A stretch of 64,000 nt of DNA, from assembly GCF_020536995.1 (NCBI RefSeq), contig NC_068366.1, positions 20,243,299 through 20,307,298 of the forward strand, in the 5' to 3' direction. Every line of letters begins with the position of its first letter. The first letter of the stretch is position 1. A model generated the notes under the pieces. That model did no database searches. It was not told the DNA's origin and saw nothing but the letters and a program-made list of their open reading frames with translations. Source of the DNA: Dreissena polymorpha. Lineage: Eukaryota > Mollusca > Bivalvia > Myida > Dreissenidae. Both the position numbers and the translations under genes were made by a program. This document shows positions 27,301-39,300 of the stretch, one piece after another.

Positions 27301-30300
27301 AATGATGGTGAACAAATGTGCCAAATGATTTTCAAATCTGACGATGAACGACATAGTTATGGCTCGGACAAGCTCATTTATGGCCATTTTTGACATTTGA
27401 ACTCAAAGTGTGACCTTGACCTTGGAGATATCGACGTAATTATTTCGCGCGACACACCGTCCAATGATGGTGAACAAATGTGCCAAATGATTTTAAAATC
27501 TGACAATGAACGACATAGTTATGGCCCGGACAAGCTTATTCCGCCAGCCCGCCAGCCAGCCAGCCCGCCAGCCAGCCAGCCCGCCCGCATTCGCCAATCT
27601 AATAACCAGTTTTTTCCTTCGGAAAACCTGGTTAAAAACAACATCCGAAAAACGTATGAGTTTATAAACAATGTTTCATATGCTTGTCGGTGAAATGTGA
27701 TATTTCTTTGTTGTAATATTAGCTTCACGTCATTTACACATAATTATTGCTCTACATCTCGATCAATAAAAGCTAGTGCAGAATTTGAATTGTGTTGTGT
27801 TTTATTAACACCCATTATGCTTTAAGAATTACATGCATTAACAGTTTGCTGATTAATAACAGTTGCCAATTAGCGTAAATATATTCTGCAACAGGCAAAT
27901 CGTTAAAGTTTGCAATAGTTGTTAAAAAAAAGTGATCGGGTGTAATCAGTGTCACGCTTTATTGATTTTTATCAAGAAATGGTAGTCAAAACAATGGCAT
28001 ACTTAACGGCACGTGTAAATTGTGACATATCATATCATGCAAAAAAAAATATTGTAATTGACTCGCTTTCTGAGCCACATAGCAGTCCAGTGCATGATGT
28101 CAGCTTTACTGGAGATGGCTCACATCGAAATTCAGCGGGGTGTTTTAATCTCATGTGATTACGGAGCTTGGATGTACCTCCCTGCAACGACAGTGTCGTT
28201 GGGCATAGTATGCATGTAGCTGATTTCTTGTCAGCAGCCCGTTTGAAAAATGTCCAGGCATCCGATGATAGAGGCATGATTATAGATTGTCGCTTTAATT
28301 TTTAAATATGTGCTATCTGATCAAGCTTTACCGACTTTATACTGGATATTCACGCTGATGTTCTATTTATAAAAAATAGGACATATCGCAGTCAAATGTG
28401 CTAATTGACAAGCGTAATTGGTCGGTTTATAATTTTAATTTATCAATATTTGAATAATTGAAACACAATAGACTGTAAAGTGCTAAACAAACACACTGCA
28501 GAGAAGTTGCTCGTGTGCCTGCTCATGATACCGCTGCACCCCGATGGTTTACAACTCTAATCGCTTTCGATCCACAGGGGGGCATCACGGGGTGGTAATT
28601 GCCGATAATTTGCGATCAGATTAGCGGATTAGCCAATACAGTGAAATGAAGTAAAAACAAAACTTACGATTTGAGCATTAATTTTGTTCAACAAAAAAAA
28701 TGCGTTTTCTGCAAGAGTAACCGAATATTAATTTTGTAATCGGTTAACCTCCTTAAGAAACGGATAACCGATTAACCGATTAACCGTTGCCATCCCTACT
28801 ATTAACCAATGTTTTGGAGTATTGGAGTTCTTCTGCATTGCAATTTTAACTAGGAACAAAGGAATGGCTAATCATTATCTATTCCTTGATGAATGAAGAC
28901 AGTTAAAAAAAGTCCTTGTGATTTTAACATAATCTCAGTGCTAAATGATCTTATATAACAATATAAACTTGTTTTTGAGATAAAAAGCCCTAAATAGTAA
29001 CTTCTTACAGGCTAAATTGCAAACTGCAACAAGATGCTGCGTTCAATAAACACATAATTATGCTCCCAGTTTAAGCCTTTTCAGTATTGAATCATAGGAC
29101 CATTTAAACCAGTCCAGTATTGAATCATTAGACCATTTAAACCAGTCCAGTATTGAATCATTAGACCATTTAAACCAGTCCAGTATTGAATCATTAGACC
29201 ATTTAAACCACTCCAGTATTGAATCATTAGACCATTTAAACCAGTCCAGTATTGAATCATTAGACCATTTAAACCAGTCCAAGCAAAACATAGGCAAAGT
29301 TCAAGGTTAGTATGAGGTAAGGTTATGAGGGTGTGTTGAGCATGTTCATAGTTAATATCTATACAAGTCTTAAAGCAAATTGCAGCATATAGTATTGATG
29401 TTAGACGCAACACGTCATTATGGGTTGATAAATAATTTTGACGTTCTAAAAAACTGTAAGTCCAAAAAGTAGGTTAAACTCAAAGTCAACGTGGGATCAA
29501 GTGATGAGGGTTTATTGATAGTATTGAAAAACCACATCCATGGAAGTTTCAAAGCTTTGTAGCAAGCAGCATTGATATTATACAAAACACATTGAGTTAA
29601 GCAAGGACTTGGATGTTCCGAAAATAGTGAGTCTGAAAGTAGGTAAAGGTTAAGCTCAGATTGGAATGAGATGATATGGGTGTGTTGATAAAGTTAAAAA
29701 ATATCATTTATGCAGGTGCCAAAGCTTAATTAAGAGAATTATTAATGTAAGATGATGCTGTAGATGATGGAGGGGAAATATATGTACAAAAGCAGTGGAA
29801 TAAACAGACAATAAAAATGTTTTAAAATAAGGAATTGTGCATTGTACACAAATTTCCCTGATAATGGGGGCTAGTCTCAAATAAATATTTTCAAACAACA
29901 AATGTAACACCTAACACACCTACACAATCATTTAACCCTTTCCCACTCAGAAGCAAAGTGAAAATGGCCCTGTGCAAACAGCATAAAACAAGAACAGCCT
30001 GTGAGTAACTCACAGCCTGTTCAGGTTTTATGCTGTTTGCTGCTCATCAGTATCTAAGGGTTGGAATTGAAGCCTTATAAACTTGAATCTAGTAAGAAAG
30101 GTCTTTAATTAAATTAAATTTCTAAGGGAATACAAATGCGTCAAAATACGTATCTAAGTGTTAAATGGTTTAATGCCTGGGTCACTCAATAACCTTGAGA
30201 TAAGCTGCTACCTACCAGGGCCCCTCTCTGATGATACTGGCCGTGATTGGCACAGCACTGCTGTCAACTAGGTCTGGGGGGATAAGATCCGTGTGAGATA

Positions 30301-33300
30301 GTACGTGGGTGAGGATCTCCACATAGACTTCCTGAAGCAAAGCAGATTTAAGAAAATACAACTGACTCTGATTTCTTGGATATTCTATGGTCTGTTTTTG
30401 CAGAGATAGCTTAGAGGTGTTATTAAACCAATAAGCAGATAACGTTAATCAATCCACACTTATATTGGTTTGATAACACAGTTTGTTGACGGGGTTTATT
30501 AATCTTCTCTTTTACCAAGCCAATTAGCAGATAATAGTGAGATTAGACTAATTAGTTCAACAAGGTGTTGAGGGGCTTTATCAATCACCTTTAATTGGGT
30601 GCCATTTTTCCAGGTATACAATTAACTCGGGTGCTGATTGTCCGCGTCGACAAATTAACAGGGTGCCGACTGTCCGCGTATGCAAAAAACACTGGGTGCC
30701 GATTGTCAGGGTGCCGTTTGTCCGGATACCATATTTAATATATATTTTATACTGCAATAATGTTTGCATTTATACATTTTTAAAGACAAATTACATATTT
30801 AATGCCAAAATCATTGGTAAGATAATCCCAAACAAAAGCCGAGAAAGCAACCTAGACGATTCTTCCACTTTGATAGGGTAATGTACATTTTCTGTCAGTA
30901 AACTAATATAATGACTGTACAGCAAATTTAAGAACAATACCTCAAAGCAATTCTTAGTACATGTAATTAATAGTTTTTTCCCTATTTTAATACCAATTAC
31001 CTTGATCTGACAGAAACCAAGAATGTAATTCTCTGAAAAGTATGCATGTTCACTGTACTTTCACACAAAACTACAGCAAAATACCTCAGTCAAAACTTAA
31101 GCTTTCAAAAGAAAATTGTTTTTCAATACTTATTTACAGTGACTTTGACCCGAATGGCTAAAAATTCAACTGTGTACTTAGCTGACACTTTAAGATACTG
31201 AAGCCAACCCTAAGATATTGATGAGTATTAAACAGCATTGGGCAGATCAAAGACAATAAATGCAATTTAAAAATCAAGACATTTAATCAATACCGGATTC
31301 AAACAGTTTCTGCCTCTTATTACAGATACATAAAAAACATTTATTTTGATTTGGTTGTTTGTTTTTAACTAGATTTGCTAGTATTTAGATTTAATTTTAG
31401 CAATTAAAATTGAATAAATTAATTGATGCATTATTTTTTTATATAAATGTACTCTGAAAGCTTTTAATGCAAATATAAACCATACAAACTTTGCTTTTAT
31501 TAAATACAAAGGTTAGATTGCGTCAGAATGGCCATGATTGTAATTCAATAAAACTAATTGGATTTATTGGCTTCAAACACTCTTTAATAATCATTCAGTC
31601 CTGCTAAATGGTTAACGATAATGGACTTGTTCTTGAGCATGCAATAAAAAAGGGTCGGTTGGTTACTATCACCTCATATCAATGAACTAGGTAGTTGGTA
31701 TGTCATAATCAGGCCCCAACTCTTGCAAATGACTTTCTCTCCCCACTGTGATTTATGGTGGACAGGTATTACAACACATTTTAAAACACCCCATGCAATT
31801 TTTAAAGTTTTCTTGTTGTTTTCTGCCCAAATCAGAAATCCACAAATTTTATTTCATTTTCCAAAATATTCTTTTTTGAAACACCAAGAATTTTCATGCC
31901 GAGGAATATAAATAATATTACAATATTCAAGATTCTATTTTCTAGTCACACCCCTCCCAATTTTATAAGCAATCTTATATATTAAATACGCCATTTTATT
32001 GAATTACATGTACATGTCAATAATTAATAAATGTGCTGATTTCAAATGCATTGCACATCACTATGGTAATAGCTTTCTACCTTAAACTTCGCGCTTGTAT
32101 TCCTCATTTGTAACACGGCTGGTAACACGTCCTGAGTGATGTATGAAATGAAGCCCTCGTACTGTGCAATGGAGCGGAACACGCAGCAGGCCGCGTATTT
32201 CACCTCCAGAGGGGTCTGGCCCCTCACCATGGCAACCAGCTTGGGTAGAAACCTCACTGAGGCCTCCTCCAGCCATACGTCAGTCTGGTCCCGGTACGAG
32301 AATATCTATAATAGGCCATGGTTTTAATGAGTCTCAGAAAAACAGACTTAATGCATGTACCAGAAGTGTTGTCCCAAATTGTCCTTTTCAGTCTACACGT
32401 ACTGGCTATTCAGGGGCAATTTCTCCCTTTAGACGTTCTTGTTTGTTTTATTTGTTTATTTTTGCCTTATATAAAAAAAAATCCATAAAAGCTGAAAGTG
32501 TTGCCCCTGATTAATCTGTTATGCCACTTTACACACATGCATTGAACGCAGTTTCCCAGACGAGGCTCATATTTTTGTCCGATGTGCCTTGTGTTAATGT
32601 CTATTGAATACATTTTGTCCAGGGTTTAGCCTGAAACTGCTGTATCTTATAGAGAAATATTTAACCCATTTATGCCTCGTGGACTCTCCCATCCTTCTTA
32701 ATTGGATCACTTTATTTCCAAAATTAGGGATGTCTAGTATATTTATTTCTATATTTAGAATATTTCTTACAGAAGTTCTATTAAGCAAACAGCGCAGACC
32801 CAGATGAGACGCCACATCATGCAGTGTCTCATCTGGGTCTACGCTGTTTGCCAAGGCCTTTTTTCTAGAAGCTAGGCATAAATGTTTAACAGATACATGT
32901 ACATCAGTTTCATGAAGATTTCTTTTTAGTGATAAGTCTTAATTACAAGACCTGTATTAGCCCTTTGCATGCTGGAAAATTTGTCATCTGCTAAAATGTC
33001 GTCTGCAGAATTTCTAAAATTAGCATTTTCTTCGATTTTTTTCAAAGAATACTATCAGAATAGCAAACAGTTTGGATCCTGATGAGACGCCACGTTCTGT
33101 GGCGTCTCATCTGGATCCAAACTGTTTGCAAAGTCCTTCAAAATTCGGTTCCAGCAGTGAAAGAGTTAGATTATCACTATTTATTTGATGAATACTACAA
33201 ATTGAGTATTTGTAAACGAACAATCATCAATATATTCTATTTACATTCTTATGCTACAATCTGCATAAATTTACTAAGTCTGTATACAATTTCTGTATAC

Positions 33301-36300
33301 CTTAAAAATCAACTTATAAATTTACTTAGTCTGTATACAACTACTGCATCCCTAAACAATCAACTTATGAATTAACATATCAACAACAAGAGCTGTTGAA
33401 GGGCAGCACACTCCACTTTTTTTGTTTTTGTATTAGTTACTGGCTTTTTTCTTTAATCTATACCACTCAAATACGCATTTTCACGCATTTGCAGTCCCTA
33501 AGTTATATTTAATTTCAGACCTTTCTTACTAGTCAAGTTTTTAAGGCTTCATCTCCAAACCTTAGATACTGATGAGCAGCAAACAGCATAAAACCTGAAT
33601 AGACTTTTATGCTGTTTGCATATGGCCATTTTTAATTTGCTTCTAAGCGGGAAAAGGTTAAACAAACTGTTTGTTAAGTTTGTAAGTAATTTTAGCTATC
33701 AAGAAGTACGGCATTTTTCTATTTAAACAAGGGATAAAATTGTCACAAAACCAGGTTTTCAACTCAAATTGTGACCTTGACCTTGGAGATATTGACGTTA
33801 TTCTTTCGCGCAACACACCGTCCAATGATGGTGAACAAACATGCCAAATGATTATAAAATCTTACAATGATTGACATAGTTATGGCCCGGACAAGCTCAT
33901 TTATGGCCATTTTTGACCTTTGAACTCAAGAGTGTGACCTTGACCTTGGAGATATTGACATAATTCTTTCATGTGACACACCATCCAATGATGGTGAACA
34001 TATGTGCCAAATGATTTTAAAATCTCACAATGAACGACATAGTTATGGCCCGGACAAGCTTGTTCCGCCCGCCAGCCCGCCCACCAGCCCGCCCGCCGAC
34101 ATTCGCCAATCTAATAACCAGTTTTTTCCTTCGGAAAACCTGGTTAAAAATATACTCCAAGGCAATTATTATAACCTTGATTTTGAAGGAAAACCATTTC
34201 TTTTATTACATAACAATGACCTTCACTGATGATCTTGACACAATGTGCCCAATATGCAAAATGAAATGAAGTCTTTATATATGCTTGCATTATAATAGCT
34301 ACATATGTTCTCTAGGGCTGAAGCTTAACCCTTTTATCACTTAGATACGTATTTTGACGCATGTGCAGTTAGAAAGTTTTTTAATTTAATTAAAAATACA
34401 TTTCTTTCTAAATTCAAGGTTTTAAGGCTTCATTTCCAACTCTTAGATACTGATGAGAAGCAAACAGCATAAAACCTCATCAAGTACAATAAATTCATCA
34501 CTACCTACGAACAGTGACCATGACATCTCCAACCCCACTTGCAATCCAATCCTAGATCTGAATATACGGCATTTATGGACGTAGGTTCAATGCAACAGTT
34601 CATAGTTCAATTTGTTATTAAGATATTGAGCAGACTGCACAGTCTAATCCGCGATGACACTTCACGCATATGCAGTAAGCCCAGTTTTCCCATAATGAAG
34701 CTCAAAAATTCCCAGTAAAATGCAGTGCTCACCACTTCTAACACAGGGAGGGCCACTTTACGGAGATGGTAGAGGGGCTCCTGCGTGATACAGTCATGTA
34801 CGAAGTTCAGAACGCCGTTGCTAAGCGCCATCTGCAGGTTGCTAGGCAACCGTAAACTCTTCTTGACAACCATCAGGCAAACTTCTTGCACTTGGGACAG
34901 GCTCGTGGAGGCATACACCATAACCTGGAGAGTGAGGGGGGGGAGATTATATTGTATTGACTTATAATAATAACTTTAAGTGTAGACACAATGATGATCT
35001 TTCATGACTAATGATCTTACACTTTGTTTGCTCTTTAGTTGGTTAAGAAAATAAATGAATGATTTGTTAATTTCAAAATTTATTATATCTAGCATCCTAA
35101 AAACACTAATTATTCAGAGAGTAAATACACTGAAGTTTATAAGAAGCAGAGTTTGACGCATCTTGGGCAAAAAAAACACATGTTCTTATTTTACATTTAT
35201 GATGTTACTTAGGTTCTAGCAGGTTGTACAGTGGATCTAATAGGTCAGTAAGTACATCGATTTGATAATGTTCATAAAATCAAGTTGCATTAGTTTTTTT
35301 AAAGTGAGAACAATGTTTTTTCATTACATGTATATTCCTTTTTTTAACAAATCTGTTAACAGTGGTTATCATTATAGAACTTTCCTGAGAAGGCATGAGT
35401 CATATTAAAAATTAATACGATGTACATTTTAAAGATAGCTAACCTCTTTATTTGTGTACATTTCTGTAATTCTATTCATTATACCTGTAAATTGTTTTCA
35501 GAAACATTTTAATAACAAATATCTTATTTGTTGTAAGAAATTCAGTAATAACTTAAATTTGTCCCAAGAACTAGTATAAGTTAGGAATATGGTTATTATT
35601 TCAGAAACGGTCTAACCTCATTCTAGTAAAACTGGACTTAATGCATGTGCATAAAGTTTCATTCCAGATTAGCCTGTCTAGTGTGCACTTTCCGCTTTAA
35701 TGTTGTTGTTTTCTCTTTGAAGGAAGTCATTTCTAAGGGAAAACCTAGTTTAAGCGGAAAGTTTTGTCCCAGATTAGCCTGTGCGGACTGCACAGGCTAA
35801 TCTAGGACAAACTTTATGCAAATGCTTTGAGCCCAGTTTTCCCACAACAAGGCTCAATCCGTCCACAACACTACAGCACCTGTTTGAACTGGTCCACAGA
35901 GACTGGTTCCTGGCCCGTGTAGCCGTGGACAAGGGTCATCATGGCCTTGTGTCTGGCCGCAGAGTGACCCTTCTCTTCGTACTGGTGGAACGTCTTCAGC
36001 ACCACACTCAGTGAGACACCAACATCTGAAGAAGACAGCACTACAATCTTGTAAAATGTGCTCAGTTTCTGTGCGTTCCATTAGATTTTCATCAAATGCA
36101 GCACACGTAGTGAGACACCAACATCTGGTGAAAACAGCGGCGCAAATTTTCCAATGAGCCATTCTCTGGGAGAATGGCGTTTAATGCATGTGCGTAAAGT
36201 GGCGTCAATCTGCGTCGCATGAACACATAGAGAGTGCTTATACGAGCTTTATTCCATTAAATGTGATATGAACACATACCAGAGTAATCATAATAATCTA

Positions 36301-39300
36301 CGTGTAAACAATCTTGTAAGGTTCTAGTATGGGTTTAATTTTGACGGAAAACTTATGCAGCCCTGTCAATCTGCAAGTGTTTTGGAAGCCTTGACAAAGA
36401 GATAATGCAGTTACAATAGGGTTTTATATGTGTCGAACTCCGCAGCTTACATCAACATGTGCTTATCAGTTCTTAATTGCATGCAATAAGTACTGAACTC
36501 CATTTCAATCTGCTTCCAGTTAACACATAGAGGCTGCTTATCCGGTCTGTATTGCATTAAATGAGTCCGATGTCCTTCACATGGCTTTCCACAGGTTTGT
36601 ATACTGGTCGAAAAATATTAAAGCCCTACAGATTTGCATGCGTTTCGACAACCTTCACACAGCATTCCTCAGGTTTCTATAGCAATATAGAACCAATTAA
36701 GCCCTAAAAATCTGCATGTATTTCGATAAACTTCACAGAGTGCTTATACGGTTGACATCAGGTTTTGTATGTGTTGGACCACTAATTATCTGTGCTCAGT
36801 TGACATTAACATGTACTTTGTCTTCATAGCATTATTTAAGTGTTGGTGCTTATTAATCTATGTAGAGTAAACACACATAGGCCAGGATGCTTATACCAAT
36901 GTTATTGCATTGAACACTTAGTGGACCCCTAATGATCTTAATCTTATCAGATTCTTATATGGGTTTAATTTTAATGTTAATTATTAATCTGCATGCTTTA
37001 CAATAACCTTAACAAGCTGCTTATACAGTAAAAATCTGGGTTTGTGTGATTTTTCCATATTTATTTGCACTCAGGTGACATAAATATGTTACCCGGCCTT
37101 AGTTACAAGATACATCTAATGAACTCATTACAATCTGCGTTTACATCGACAGTCACTTAATAACAGAATTTAACAGTATACATACAATGTGATCGTTGTC
37201 TAAACGCAGATTAATAGGGGTTTATAAATTCCCAATGCTATTTAATCTGTATAAGGACATGCGAATATCATATGGACACAGATAAATAAATTTCATTATT
37301 TATTTAATGCAATTAATAGCGTTTAAGCAACCTCAATATATTGACTCAATGCAGATTGATAGGGTTCTATAAGCACTATAATGCAATTAACACCATATAA
37401 GTGCATGACAATGTTCACTGAGCGCAGATAAATAAGGATCCATCACTGATTTAAGCGTATATGCCGCATGTTAACTTTGCCAGGGCACAGATTTATTGAT
37501 TTATTGGGGCTTATTAGTTATGTAATGCTATGAAACCCATACAAACATGACGACTGTATAGATGTAGATTAATAGAAGTAACTAAATAGTGATTAAGCAC
37601 GCTTAATATGTTGACTAGACACCAATTGATAGGGTTCCATTAGCTCTATAATGCAAAGACTGTATAAGAACATGTGAATGTTAACTGGGCGCAGATTAAC
37701 AGGGACTCTTCACTTATAAACCCTGAATATAACCCTATACGCAGGACGGGAACAATGTTGCATGAACGCAGATTACTAGGGGATTATTAGTTCCAAAACG
37801 CTATAAAATCCGTAAAAGAACACGTGAAGATTGCTGATAAATAGACGTTCATTAGTCATTGGATGCAGTTAATAGTGTATACGCACACTCAATGTGTGGA
37901 TGCAGATTGATAAGGTTCAATGATTAATATAAATGAAATTAAGACTGTAAGAAGGGCACATTAATATAAACTGAGCACAGATCAATGTGGAACAATCACT
38001 TATAGACCTGAATTTAATCTTAAGAGCATGATGTGAACGTTATCTAGATGCAGATTAATAGGTGCTCATTAGTTCCCCAATGCTATAACACCCGTATAAA
38101 AACTGTCAGAGCTTGTATAGACGCGGGTAAATAGAAGTAACACAATCTGCACTATTGGTCTGTATTAAGAACTCAATCTGTTGTGCACGTCTGAATCTAA
38201 CGCTGAACACAATTCTCCTGTAACAAATTATTGACGCAGACTGATAGGGCTCTGTAACCAACTTAAATCAAGTCCCATAATAAATGCCTCTCACTGTTCA
38301 TGACGTAATGCTCAATCTGCACTATAAATCTGCATTTTGAATTCAATCTGTTGTGCACATCTGCATCTAACACTAATTCAGTACTTTTGACAACAGAAGT
38401 AAATCTAAATATAGACACCGGCCCAAACCGATGTATACAAAAACTTACTACAAAAATTACGGCAACACTAAAGGTCACAATAAACTAATTCAAATCAAAA
38501 GCGGTACAGAGGGAAACGGTACAACTAAATTGATACAAAATTGAGTACAATTTGTTATTCCATTTTAATGATTGTTTTTTGTATGATTTTTGTATTTCAA
38601 TTTGTTTTTGTCACATAAAAATCGTAAAATCCATAAAACAATCCTTATCTGTTGCCCTGCCTACCTTCCAACCAATTACTAGTGTAAATGGGTACTAATA
38701 GCCCACAAAAGATTGTCTATGCTAGGTCCAATTACCGTCCTCGTCCGATGCAGAATCCTCCGAGGCGCTGCTGTACACCCGAGCTAGCCGACTCGACACC
38801 CGCTGTTCTTCCGTCTCACATTCGCAGTCTGTGCATGCTGCTGACACTTGCTGCACAAAATTCTCGCTGTATTCATTCAGGCGTGACAGGACATCTGAGA
38901 TGGGCTCATGGTCGGGATCATTGCTGCAAACAGGGTGTTCCATATTAAATATATATGCCTTAAACCAATACTTCTTCTTAATTTATTTTAAAATAGAAAC
39001 AAAAACCTAATTTTTGTGCATTAGTGAAGATGTGAAGATGAAAAGGATGGATGAAAACTTATATTAAAACGAAATTCTTCATGCCAAAATTTTCATTCCA
39101 CGTATTCAAGCTTACGACAAATACTGGCCAAGGTGAATTCGTCTCAAAGCACAGCAAGACTAATTCTCAAAGTTATTCTCTGGATAAAGTATGAATTAAC
39201 AAAGGGTAAAAAATCCAAAATATTTGAGGGAGTGGTATACAAATTGTGGACTGCCAACTCAAGACATACCAAGTAAAGAACACAGTTAATCTGTTTAAAT

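Larger units (their letters stand above)
26837..28798 (-). mobile_element. hAT element remnant with BED finger, 8-bp target duplication
   Basis: Terminal inverted repeats TAGGGATGGCAA / TTGCCATCCCTA, flanked by the 8-bp duplication CTATTAAC at 26829-26836 and 28799-28806, diagnostic of hAT. Subterminal regions on both sides are full of GGTTAACCG-type motifs. It carries one BED-type zinc finger frame and a family E repeat inserted at about 26935-27640. No catalytic transposase region remains, so it is non-autonomous. Confidence 0.9.

Noticed and set aside
29058-29413. Minus-strand frames with WFKWSNDSILD or GLNGLMIQYWT repeats
   Set aside because: A 33-bp repeat read in two frames; both are open only because the unit length is a multiple of three.
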